In this document: positions 13,966 to 20,666 of the stretch, piece after piece
How the letters are laid out: the number at the start of each line of letters is the position of its first letter
Position numbering within the stretch: position 1 is the first letter of the stretch
Assembly: GCA_964602115.1 (NCBI GenBank)
Contig: CAZRQN010000034.1
Location: 1-23,918 of the forward strand
Source of the DNA: JANOGU01 sp964602115
GTDB taxonomy: Bacteria > Pseudomonadota > Alphaproteobacteria > Rhodobacterales > Rhodobacteraceae
Direction: 5' to 3'
Length of the DNA stretch: 23,918 nucleotides
The notes under the pieces: generated by a model
What the model saw: the letters and a program-made list of their open reading frames with translations, nothing else
What the model was told of the DNA's origin: nothing
Databases searched by the model: none
Program-made: the position numbers and the translations under genes

Positions 13966-15204
13966 ATGAACCGTCTATCCGCCTGCCTGATCGCGCTCTG
14001 TGTTTCGCTTGCGGCCGGGCCCGCAGCGGCACAGGATGGGCTGTTTTCGCCGCATGTGCTCGTCAACGGGCGTGCCGTCAGCGAATACGAGTTCCAGCAG
14101 CGCGAACTGATGCTGGCCCTGTTCCGAACCCAGGGTGACATCGCCGCCGAGGCGCTGAACGGACTGATCGACGATCGCCTGCGCATGCAGGAAGCCAAGG
14201 CGCTGGGGATCAAGCTCGCTCCGGACGCGGTCTTGGCCGGCATGACCGAATTCGCCGGACGGGCCAATCTTTCGGCGGAGGAATTCGTCGCCGCGCTGGG
14301 CCAGGCCGGCGTCGCCGCCGAAACCTTCCGCGATTTCGTCGAGGCCGGGATGGCCTGGCGCGAGGTGATCCGCGCCCGTTTCTTCGGCCGGGTCTTTGTC
14401 TCGGAAAAGGAGATAGACCGCGCTATCGCTGCGATCGACGAATCCTCCAGCGTTCGCCTGCTGCTGTCTGAAATCGTGATCGCCAAGGTGCCCGGAGACG
14501 AATCCGCCGCAATGGCGGTGGCGCGCCGGCTTCAGTCGCAGGTCCGCGGCGAAGAGGCCTTCGTCAAGGCGGTGCGAGAATTTTCCGATGCGCCGACCGC
14601 CGCGTCAGGGGGGCAGCTCGGATGGCAATCCCTTGCCGATATGCCCACGGAGATGGCCATGGCCATGGCCGGTCTGCAGGTCGGCCAGGTCTCGCCGCCG
14701 GTCGAAGTGCCGGAAGGCGTGGCGGTATTCCTGCTGCGCGAAGTCGATCAGGGCCCGGCGTCGCCGGTGACCACTACTGAAGTCGAGTATGCGCTGGTCA
14801 ACCTTTCCTATGCCCGCGACCCGGTCGCCGAGGCCGAGCGGCTGCGGACCGAGGCCGATACATGCAACGATCTCAACGGCCTTGTTCCAGAGGACGTGCC
14901 GGAGAGCGGGCTGAAGCGCGAAACCCTGCCCTCACCGCAGCTTCCTGGCGACCTGTCGCTTGAACTGGCACGCCTGGATCCGGGCGAAGGCGCTCCTCTC
15001 GCCCGCTCGGGCGTGCCGATGTACCTCATGCTGTGCAGCCGCAATCCGGCGCTACAGTCGCCGATCAGCCGCGAGGCCGTGCGCAATGCTCTGCTGAACC
15101 AGCGGCTCGCCGCTTTGGCGGAAGTTTATCTCGAGGAGTTGCGCACACAGGCCATCATCGTCCTGCCGGACGCCGCAGCGCCACCGGATCATGCCACGGA
15201 CTGA
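13966..15204 (+). CDS. surA: Periplasmic peptidyl-prolyl isomerase / chaperone SurA
   Basis: A 412-residue exported protein. The signal peptide covers residues 1-23 (ending AAAQ). A SurA N-terminal helical chaperone domain follows (about 28-160), then one parvulin-type isomerase domain (about 165-262) with FSDAPTAASGGQLGW (206-220) and GQVSPPVEVPEGVAVF (240-255). The C-terminal part (270-412) is poorly conserved and helical at the end. E. coli SurA has two parvulin domains; only one is clear here, a common alphaproteobacterial form. SurA escorts outer-membrane barrels such as LptD, its upstream neighbour, to the Bam complex. An AGGAGA lies about 13 bases before the ATG. The 3' end overlaps pdxA by 14 bases. 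Confidence 0.9.
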   Translation: MNRLSACLIALCVSLAAGPAAAQDGLFSPHVLVNGRAVSEYEFQQRELMLALFRTQGDIAAEALNGLIDDRLRMQEAKALGIKLAPDAVLAGMTEFAGRANLSAEEFVAALGQAGVAAETFRDFVEAGMAWREVIRARFFGRVFVSEKEIDRAIAAIDESSSVRLLLSEIVIAKVPGDESAAMAVARRLQSQVRGEEAFVKAVREFSDAPTAASGGQLGWQSLADMPTEMAMAMAGLQVGQVSPPVEVPEGVAVFLLREVDQGPASPVTTTEVEYALVNLSYARDPVAEAERLRTEADTCNDLNGLVPEDVPESGLKRETLPSPQLPGDLSLELARLDPGEGAPLARSGVPMYLMLCSRNPALQSPISREAVRNALLNQRLAALAEVYLEELRTQAIIVLPDAAAPPDHATD

Positions 15205-16177
15205 GGCCTTGCCGCTCGCCGTCAGTTGCGGCGACCCTGCAGGCATCGGGCCGGAACTGGCGGTGAAGGCACGGGCAGCCCTGGGCGCCCGGCTGCCTTT
15301 CGCCTGGATCGGCGACCCCCGTCACCTCCCGGCCGATACGCTTTTCACCGAGATCGCCACGATCGCGGATGCGACGCGCGTGGCGCCGGACCGGCTTCCG
15401 GTGCTTCCGCTCGACATCGGGCCGAGGCCGGCGCCCGGGCGGCCAGACCCTGCCCTGGCGCGGGGCGTGGTTGAGGCCATCTCCACCGGCGTGCGCGAGG
15501 TCACGACGGGAAATGCGTCGGCGCTCGTCACCCTTCCGGTCAGCAAGCAGGTACTCAAACAGGGGGCCATGTTCGCCTTTCCCGGCCATACCGAGTATCT
15601 GGCGGCGCTGTCGGGAGCGCCCCGTCCGGTGATGATGCTGGTCGGGCGCGGCTTGAGGGTGGTGCCGGTGACCATCCATGTCCCGCTTTCCGAAGTTCCG
15701 GCGCGGCTGACCCCGGAGCTGCTGGAGGAAACGCTGCGCGTCACGCATGCAGGGCTGCGCCGCGATTTCGCGATCAGGACCCCGCGACTTACCGTGGCCG
15801 GGCTCAATCCTCATGCAGGAGAGGGCGGTACGATGGGGCGGGAGGAAATCGAGGTCCTGGCGCCAGTGCTCGACCGGCTGCGCGGCGAGGGCATGGCGCT
15901 CTCGGGGCCGCATCCCGCCGATACGATGTTCCACCCACCGGCGCGCGCCGGATATGACGCCGCCGTCTGCATGTACCACGACCAGGCGCTGATCCCGTTG
16001 AAGACGCTGGACTTTGCCGGCGGGGTCAATGTCACGCTCGGCCTGCCCTTCGTGCGCACCTCGCCGGACCACGGGACCGCCTTTGACATAGCCGGGACCG
16101 GAGTGGCGCAGGTGACGAGCACTCTGGCCGCAATGCGGCTGGCCGCGCGGATGGCGGCCGCCCGGGCGCGGAAATAG
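15191..16177 (+). CDS. pdxA: 4-hydroxythreonine-4-phosphate dehydrogenase
   Basis: A complete 328-residue enzyme of pyridoxal 5'-phosphate biosynthesis. It oxidises 4-phosphohydroxy-L-threonine with NAD(P), giving the unstable amino-ketone used by PdxJ. The three metal-binding histidines are H163 (TIHVPL), H208 (NPHAGE) and H263 (MYHDQ), each three residues before their E. coli counterparts; the substrate-binding H133 lies in FPGHTEY. Other blocks are SCGDPAGIGPE (12-22) and RTSPDHGTAFDIAG (289-302). The start overlaps the end of surA and has no ribosome site of its own, so coupled translation is likely. The surA-pdxA-rsmA order is shared with E. coli. About 227 bases without a gene follow before rsmA. 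Confidence 0.96.
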   Translation: MPRTEALPLAVSCGDPAGIGPELAVKARAALGARLPFAWIGDPRHLPADTLFTEIATIADATRVAPDRLPVLPLDIGPRPAPGRPDPALARGVVEAISTGVREVTTGNASALVTLPVSKQVLKQGAMFAFPGHTEYLAALSGAPRPVMMLVGRGLRVVPVTIHVPLSEVPARLTPELLEETLRVTHAGLRRDFAIRTPRLTVAGLNPHAGEGGTMGREEIEVLAPVLDRLRGEGMALSGPHPADTMFHPPARAGYDAAVCMYHDQALIPLKTLDFAGGVNVTLGLPFVRTSPDHGTAFDIAGTGVAQVTSTLAAMRLAARMAAARARK

Positions 16178-16404
16178 TTGCGCTGGGCCGGAAAAGGACT
16201 CCGTTCCCTTCGCAGGGTTCGGAGAGACCTTTTCACCCGGGCATCATGGGGCTGGCTTGCGGCGCGGGCTGGAGATGAGGCTCGCTCCTCCGGCCCTGCC
16301 GCCCGGTCCGGTCGCGGCCACGGCGCTCGGGCTCCGGGTGCCGGCGAGCCCCTGCAGGCCGGGGCAAGATGGACAGCGCGCCTTTCATCTGCGAATGCCG
16401 CCTG

Positions 16405-17235
16405 ATGCAGAGTCTCGACTCGCTCCCTCCGCTCCGCGAGGTCATCGCCCGCCACGGGCTGGCGGCGCGCAAGGCCTTGGGACAGAATTTCCTCCTCGAT
16501 CTCAACATCACCGCGAAGATCGCGCGGCTGGCCGGTGACCTTTCGCAGGCCTCGGTTCTTGAGGTCGGGCCCGGTCCTGGCGGCCTGACGCGCGGCCTCC
16601 TGGCTGAAGGGGCGCGGCAGGTAACGGCGGTGGAAAAGGACAGCCGCTGCCTGCCCGCACTGGAGGAAATTGCCGCTGCCCATCCCGGACGCCTGACGGT
16701 GGTTGCCGGAGACGCGCTGGACTTCGACCTGGCCACCCTGCCCCCGCCGGTGAAGATCGTCGCCAACCTGCCCTACAACATCGGCACCGAGCTTCTGGTC
16801 CGCTGGCTGACCCCGGCCAGCTGGCCACCGCCCTGGCAAAGCCTGACGCTGATGTTCCAGAAGGAGGTTGCCGAGCGCATTGTCGCCCGTCCGGGCAGTT
16901 CCGCCTATGGCCGGCTTGCCGTTCTCGCTGCCTGGCGGACCGAGGCTCGCATCGTCCTGTCGCTGCCGCCGGCGGCCTTCACCCCGCCGCCCAAGGTCTC
17001 GTCCGCCGTGGTCCATCTCACCGCCCTTGCCGCACCACGCCACGAGGCCGAGCTTTCGCGCCTGTCGCGCGTGACCCAGGCCGCTTTCGGCCAGCGGCGA
17101 AAGATGCTGCGGGCCAGCCTGCGGAGCCTCGCGCCCGATATCGAGGCCCGGCTCGAAGCCCTGGGTATCGACCCGACAGCCCGGGCCGAGACCCTGGACA
17201 TCGCCGCCTTCTGCGCCATCGCCCGCAGCCTTTAG
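16405..17235 (+). CDS. rsmA: 16S rRNA dimethyladenosine methyltransferase RsmA (KsgA)
   Basis: A 276-residue enzyme that dimethylates two adjacent adenosines near the 3' end of 16S rRNA (A1518 and A1519 in E. coli numbering) late in 30S assembly, using S-adenosylmethionine. Visible motifs are GQNFLLD (26-32), the SAM-binding VLEVGPGPGG (51-60), the acidic motif II VEKD, catalytic NLPY (121-124) and FTPPPKVSSAVV (192-203). I place the start at the ATG at 16405 because MQSLDSLPPLREVI matches the usual family N-terminus; the in-frame ATG at 16369 would add twelve residues with no family support. Neither has a good ribosome site. The upstream gap (16178-16404) holds nothing I can identify, so the gene may rely on read-through from pdxA. 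Confidence 0.94.
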   Translation: MQSLDSLPPLREVIARHGLAARKALGQNFLLDLNITAKIARLAGDLSQASVLEVGPGPGGLTRGLLAEGARQVTAVEKDSRCLPALEEIAAAHPGRLTVVAGDALDFDLATLPPPVKIVANLPYNIGTELLVRWLTPASWPPPWQSLTLMFQKEVAERIVARPGSSAYGRLAVLAAWRTEARIVLSLPPAAFTPPPKVSSAVVHLTALAAPRHEAELSRLSRVTQAAFGQRRKMLRASLRSLAPDIEARLEALGIDPTARAETLDIAAFCAIARSL

Positions 17236-17255
17236 GCCGATCGGGCGCGAAGCCT

Positions 17256-17284
17256 TTACCTTGGGCGGCAAATTCCCATATAAA
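17256..17284 (+). promoter_or_regulatory. Promoter of the DUF59 Fe-S assembly gene
   Basis: -35 TTACCT (17256-17261), 17-base spacer and a strong -10 TATAAA (17279-17284), the most AT-rich -10 in the window. Predicted start near 17291, about 20 bases before the ATG at 17311. A GGCGAGG sequence just upstream of the ATG may serve as ribosome site. Confidence 0.5.
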
Positions 17285-17310
17285 CGCTCAACATCCCGGC
17301 GAGGCGCGTC

Positions 17311-17673
17311 ATGAACCAGCCACAGGACCGGCTTGAAGGCACGCCGCTGATCAGGCCGTCAAGCACGGAACATCCGCTCTACCCGCAGGTCGTCGAGGCC
17401 TGCCGGACGGTGTATGACCCCGAGATTCCGGTCAATATCTATGATCTCGGGCTGGTGTACACGATCGACATCAACCCGGAAAACGAAGTGCGCATTGCGA
17501 TGACGCTCACCGCGCCGGGCTGTCCGGTGGCGGGGGAGATGCCTGGCTGGGTGGCCGATGCGGTGGGGCCGATCGCCGGGGTCAAGGACGTGGATGTTGC
17601 GATGACCTTCGATCCGCCCTGGGGGATGGAGATGATGTCCGACGAGGCGCGGCTGGAGCTTGGCTTCATGTAG
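17311..17673 (+). CDS. SUF-associated Fe-S assembly protein, DUF59/MIP18 domain (SufT-like)
   Basis: A 120-residue single-domain protein. The DUF59 (MIP18/PaaD-like) fold is shown by YDPEIPVNIYDLGLVY (35-50), the TAPGCPVAGEMPGW block (67-80) with the conserved C71, and the closing DPPWGMEMMSDEARLELG (101-118). Proteins of this type help mature Fe-S proteins, and many alphaproteobacterial ones are annotated as SUF-system assembly factors. They do not build clusters themselves; a scaffold is needed elsewhere in the genome. The gene is followed after 70 bases by an A-type Fe-S carrier, which supports the role. It has its own good promoter. Whether it is SufT proper or another DUF59 member is not settled by sequence reading, so I give no symbol. 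Confidence 0.9.
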   Translation: MNQPQDRLEGTPLIRPSSTEHPLYPQVVEACRTVYDPEIPVNIYDLGLVYTIDINPENEVRIAMTLTAPGCPVAGEMPGWVADAVGPIAGVKDVDVAMTFDPPWGMEMMSDEARLELGFM

Positions 17674-17693
17674 CGCAGAAGGGGCCGGCGGTC

Positions 17694-17722
17694 TTGATTG
17701 CGCCCGGCTCCGTCTCTACCTT
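17694..17722 (+). promoter_or_regulatory. Promoter of the A-type Fe-S carrier gene
   Basis: -35 TTGATT (17694-17699), 17-base spacer, -10 TACCTT (17717-17722). The start would be near 17729, giving a short leader with AAGGAG (17732-17737) before the ATG at 17744. It implies separate control from the DUF59 gene. Confidence 0.5.
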
Positions 17723-17743
17723 TGAAAGGGCAAGGAGCCCCGC

Positions 17744-18103
17744 ATGTTCGGCATTCCCGGCAAGGCCGCCGTCACCCTCACCCCCGCCGCCCGCGCGCAA
17801 ATCGCGCGGCTGATGGCGCGCGACGGCCATCAGGGCCTGCGCATCGGCGTGAAGAAGGGCGGCTGCGCGGGGATGGAATACACGATGGAGTTCGCCACCT
17901 CGGTGAACCCGCTTGACGAAGTCGTCGAGGACGGCGGCGCCCGGGTGATGATCGCGCCGATGGCGCAGATGTTCCTGATCGGAACCGAGATCGATTTCGA
18001 GACCTCGCTCCTGTCGTCGGAGTTCAGGTTCCGCAACCCGAATGTCGCCGAGGCTTGCGGCTGCGGCGAAAGCATCAAGTTCAAGGACCAGCCGTCCGCC
18101 TGA
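17744..18103 (+). CDS. sufA: A-type iron-sulfur carrier (HesB/IscA/SufA family)
   Basis: A 119-residue protein with the three cluster-binding cysteines of the A-type family: C41 in KKGGCAGMEY and C105 and C107 in EACGCGES. It carries Fe-S clusters from the SUF or ISC scaffold to target enzymes in the cytoplasm. The rest of the fold (RIGVKKGG strand, SSEFRFRNPN before the C-terminal CGC) is typical, and the length is normal. The start is supported by AAGGAG (17732-17737) six bases upstream. It follows the DUF59 gene, though with its own promoter. Distinguishing SufA from IscA or ErpA by sequence is unreliable; I use sufA because of the SUF-type neighbour and the group's usual reliance on SUF. 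Confidence 0.88.
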   Translation: MFGIPGKAAVTLTPAARAQIARLMARDGHQGLRIGVKKGGCAGMEYTMEFATSVNPLDEVVEDGGARVMIAPMAQMFLIGTEIDFETSLLSSEFRFRNPNVAEACGCGESIKFKDQPSA

Positions 18104-18107
18104 CCCC

Positions 18108-18136
18108 TTCCAACGGTACAACTGATGGCCTAAGCC
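18108..18136 (+). promoter_or_regulatory. Candidate promoter of tpiA
   Basis: -35 TTCCAA (18108-18113), 17-base spacer, -10 TAAGCC (18131-18136). The start near 18143 gives a leader of about 20 bases with a perfect AAGGAGG (18151-18157) six bases before the ATG. The -35 is weak. Confidence 0.35.
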
Positions 18137-18163
18137 TGCCGCCGATCCAAAAGGAGGCAGGAC

Positions 18164-18922
18164 ATGCGCAAGCTGGCGGCAGGCAACTGGAAGATGAACG
18201 GCACCGGCGATGACCTCGGCGAGGTCACGCGGCTCGTCACCGCCTTTTCCGGCAGCCAGAGGGCCGACATTCTCCTCTGTGCCCCGGCGACGCTCGTCCA
18301 CCGCATGGCGGAGCTGGCCGCCGGTTCCTCGGTGCAGGTGGGCGGACAGGACTGTCACGCCAAGGCGTCCGGCGCCCATACCGGCGATGTCAGCGCTGCC
18401 ATGCTGCGCGAGGCGGGTGCGGACTATGTCATCCTCGGCCATTCCGAACGGCGGACCGACCACCGCGAGACCGACATGATGGTGCGGGCCAAGGTGCTGG
18501 CCGCTGCGGCGGAGCGGCTGGTCCCCATCGTCTGCATCGGCGAGACCCTCGCCGAGCGCGAGGCCGGCCGCACGCTGGAGGTGGTGGGAAGCCAGCTCGA
18601 CGGCTCGCTGCCGGGCGACCTTCCGGGCGATCTCGATATCGGCGATGTCGTCGTCGCCTACGAGCCGGTCTGGGCCATCGGCACCGGGCTGACCGCCACC
18701 ACGGCGCAGATCGCCGAGGTCCATGCCTTCATCCGCAGCCGGCTGGTCGCGCGCTATGGCGAAGCCGGCAGGGCGATGCGCATTCTCTACGGCGGATCGG
18801 TCAAGGCCGCGAACGCGGTCGAGATCTTCGCCGTCCCCGATGTCGATGGCGCCCTGGTCGGCGGGGCGAGCCTGAAAGCCACCGATTTCGGCCCGATCGT
18901 CATCGCCCTGAACAACGCCTGA
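18164..18922 (+). CDS. tpiA: Triosephosphate isomerase
   Basis: A complete 252-residue TIM-barrel enzyme that interconverts dihydroxyacetone phosphate and glyceraldehyde 3-phosphate. Catalytic residues are K10 (GNWKMN), H93 (GHSERR) and E167 (AYEPVWAIGTG, the family signature). The phosphate-gripping loop follows at about 168-177, and the ILYGGSVKAANA and GALVGGASL segments complete the phosphate site. The ATG has a perfect AAGGAGG with six-base spacing, the strongest ribosome site in the window, in keeping with a highly expressed glycolytic enzyme. It follows the Fe-S carrier gene but probably has its own promoter. Nothing unusual was seen. Confidence 0.97.
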   Translation: MRKLAAGNWKMNGTGDDLGEVTRLVTAFSGSQRADILLCAPATLVHRMAELAAGSSVQVGGQDCHAKASGAHTGDVSAAMLREAGADYVILGHSERRTDHRETDMMVRAKVLAAAAERLVPIVCIGETLAEREAGRTLEVVGSQLDGSLPGDLPGDLDIGDVVVAYEPVWAIGTGLTATTAQIAEVHAFIRSRLVARYGEAGRAMRILYGGSVKAANAVEIFAVPDVDGALVGGASLKATDFGPIVIALNNA

Positions 18923-19033
18923 GGCGAGACCTTCCGGCGTCCGCCAGGACTGCCGCATCGTTGCAGAATTTCCCATGTGCGACCGTGCAGAAACGGCTAG
19001 TCTGGAGGCTCAGGCCCACAGGTGGAGGAAAAC

Positions 19034-19240
19034 ATGGCCGGCGGGGACGACAAGAAGAAAGAAATCTCGAAGATTATCAAAGAGATGTCCAATCAGATTC
19101 TGTACCACAAGAGACAGATTGAAGAACTGGTCAAACTGTCCGAGGGCGACAAGGACCTGGCCAAGATGGCCAAGGCGCTTTCGGACGCCCATCCGCCTGT
19201 CGTGAAGGCGGCGCGCGCCATACTGGATTCCGTGAAGTAA
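19034..19240 (+). CDS. Small lysine-rich hypothetical protein (68 residues)
   Basis: The ATG at 19034 is preceded by GGAGGA (19024-19029), so I prefer it to the in-frame GTG at 19022, which would overlap the ribosome site. The protein is MAGGDDKKK followed by a largely helical, charged sequence (EISKIIKEMSNQILYHKRQI and beyond) with a heptad-like pattern at about 10-60. There are no cysteines, no signal peptide and no membrane segment. Third-codon bases are less GC-biased at the 5' end, with several AAG, ATT and TCC codons, but the frame is clearly coding-like. Function is unknown; it might be a small coiled-coil binder. A TAGTCT -10-like hexamer (18998-19003) lies upstream, with no good -35. 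It ends just before a hairpin at 19249-19270. Confidence 0.7.
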   Translation: MAGGDDKKKEISKIIKEMSNQILYHKRQIEELVKLSEGDKDLAKMAKALSDAHPPVVKAARAILDSVK

Positions 19241-19248
19241 GCTTTCCC

Positions 19249-19270
19249 CGGCGGATGACCTCATCCGCCG
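19249..19270 (+). terminator. Hairpin after the 68-residue gene
   Basis: Ten-base perfect arms (19249-19258 and 19261-19270) flank a two-base centre, nine bases after the stop codon. In RNA the loop would open to at least four bases. There is no following T-run, so it is a weak or factor-assisted terminator, or a 3'-end stabiliser. Confidence 0.5.
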
Positions 19271-19610
19271 AGGCGCCCTTCGCCGGCAGGGAACGCCGGA
19301 ACATCATGTCTGGCCCCCTGCCGGTCAACGGCGCTGCGCGGCGACCTGCCGCCTCCGCCTTTCCGTTCCGGCATTGTCGCAGCCACCCTGCGGGCGGATA
19401 CGCCCGCCCACCCCTCGTCATCTTCCCCTTCCCCGAACAGGGCGTCTCGCCGCATCCTTGCCGGCGCATCCGGTCTTGCCGGCCGCACCAGGACTCTGTC
19501 CGTTCGCCGTCAGATGTGAGGAGACGAGGCGATATTTCCCCCTTATCCGTGCTGATCGATGGGATAGGGTTTTGATATTGACTCGCAAGACTTGTTGATC
19601 GTCATTTCCG
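19271..19610. other. Non-coding stretch without an identifiable gene
   Basis: Short open frames exist on both strands here but are low-complexity, proline/arginine-rich or lack ribosome sites, so I accept none. The right-hand part (19535-19610) is AT-richer than the surroundings, with a TAGGGT -10-like hexamer (19565-19570) and TTGATATTGACT just after it. A short RNA ending at the hairpin 19611-19639 is possible. No tRNA or known RNA family was recognised. Confidence 0.4.
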
Positions 19611-19639
19611 GACCCGCGGCATCCCCAGTGCCGCGGGTC
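19611..19639 (+). terminator. Terminator-like hairpin upstream of the DMT transporter gene
   Basis: Perfect 11-base arms (19611-19621 and 19629-19639) enclose a seven-base loop. The arms are GC-rich; what follows is TTCCC rather than a T-run. It lies about 100 bases before the DMT start and separates it from whatever is transcribed from the left. Confidence 0.6.
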
Positions 19640-19700
19640 TTCCCATGTCCGGCCCTGCAGTTCCCCGTCGCCCGGACTGGCGGCCGCTGTGCAGCTGGTC

Positions 19701-19706
19701 TAGGTT
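19701..19706 (+). promoter_or_regulatory. Candidate -10 element of the DMT-P450 operon
   Basis: TAGGTT (19701-19706) has the same TCTAGG(G/T)TCGCG context as the pepA and lptF -10 regions. The position 17 bases upstream is TGGCGG (19678-19683), a poor -35. Predicted start near 19713. Confidence 0.3.
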
Positions 19707-19739
19707 CGCGGCGAAACCGCTCCACCCATCGGATCCAAG

Positions 19740-20666
19740 ATGCCCGCCGCCCCCGGCCCCCAGGTCCCGCTCAGCGTGGTCTGGGCCAACCTGTTCTGCC
19801 TTGCCTCCGTGCTCGCCTGGAGTGCCGGCCTGCCGGCCACCGCAGAGCTTGTCTCCGTGATTCCGCCCCTGCCGCTGACCGTGCTGCGCATGTCGGTGGC
19901 CGGCGCCATCCTTGTCGCGGTGTGGATCGCGCGAGAGGGCGTCGGACCCCTGCGGCAGGCGGACTGGGGCCAGGGCATCCTGGTCGGGGCGGTGGTGATG
20001 GGGGTCGGCGGGCTTGGCATGTCGATCGCCATCGACCTGACCGACGCCGTGACCGTCGCCATCATCTCGGCGGCCATGCCGATCATCGGGCTTGCGGTGG
20101 AGGTCGCGCTCGACGGCAAGCGCGTCTCAAGGGCCCTGGCCTCGGGCCTGGTCCTCGGCTTTCTCGGCGCCGCCATCGCGCTGGACCTGCGCCACGCGAC
20201 GCTGCAGTTCGGCCTTGGCGCGGCTGCCGCGCTGATTTCCGTGCTGGGCTATGTCTGGGGGTCGCGCGCCACGGTCACACGATTCCCGCAGCTTTCGGCG
20301 CTGGGGCGCACCGGCGTCACGGTGGTCGGGGCGGGCATCTCCACCGGCATCCTCGCTGCGGCGCAGGCCCTCTTGTGGGGCTCGGGCATCTCCTGGAGCG
20401 AAATCGGGACCGGGACCGCCATCGACCTGTTCCTCTCGGCCGTCGCAGGTGTCGCCCTGGCGCAGACGCTCTGGGTCATGGGTGTGGCCCGGGTCGGCAT
20501 CGCCGTGGCCTCGATGCACAACAACGCCGCACCCTTCTATGTCATGGTGATCGCGCTGGCCTTCGGGGGCGCATGGAACTGGACGCAGGCGCTCGGTGCG
20601 GCCATCGTCATCCTCGGCGTCATGGTGGCGCAGGAGATGTTCGGACGATTGGCATGGAACGGCTGA
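19740..20666 (+). CDS. EamA/DMT-superfamily membrane transporter
   Basis: A 308-residue inner-membrane protein made of two EamA repeats of about five membrane segments each (roughly 13-150 and 155-300). The typical features are an N-terminal tryptophan-containing segment (VVWANLFCLASVLAWSAGLP, 13-32), the PLTVLRMSVAGAI helix (44-56), and in the second half SMHNNAAPFYVMVIALAFGG with the closing GAAIVILGVMVAQ. Members export or import amino acids, nucleobase derivatives or other small metabolites; the substrate cannot be predicted. The ribosome site is weak (GGATCC before the ATG). The stop overlaps the start of a cytochrome P450 by 13 bases, so the two are made together, which hints that the transporter handles a substrate or product of the P450. 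Confidence 0.88.
   Translation: MPAAPGPQVPLSVVWANLFCLASVLAWSAGLPATAELVSVIPPLPLTVLRMSVAGAILVAVWIAREGVGPLRQADWGQGILVGAVVMGVGGLGMSIAIDLTDAVTVAIISAAMPIIGLAVEVALDGKRVSRALASGLVLGFLGAAIALDLRHATLQFGLGAAAALISVLGYVWGSRATVTRFPQLSALGRTGVTVVGAGISTGILAAAQALLWGSGISWSEIGTGTAIDLFLSAVAGVALAQTLWVMGVARVGIAVASMHNNAAPFYVMVIALAFGGAWNWTQALGAAIVILGVMVAQEMFGRLAWNG

Noticed and set aside
16369..16404. Earlier in-frame start of rsmA
   Set aside because: It would add MDSAPFICECRL, which does not fit the family N-terminus; no better ribosome site.
15811..17271. 486-codon open frame on the minus strand opposite pdxA and rsmA
   Set aside because: The opposite strand carries two recognised enzymes with intact motifs; this frame shows no family signature.
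19255..19575. 106-codon plus frame after the 68-residue gene
   Set aside because: No ribosome site, arginine/proline/serine-rich composition, and it begins within the hairpin at 19249-19270.
19592..20653. Upstream extension of the P450 frame across the transporter gene
   Set aside because: The residues are arginine/glycine-rich noise in a second frame of the DMT gene; the P450 N-terminus begins at 20654.
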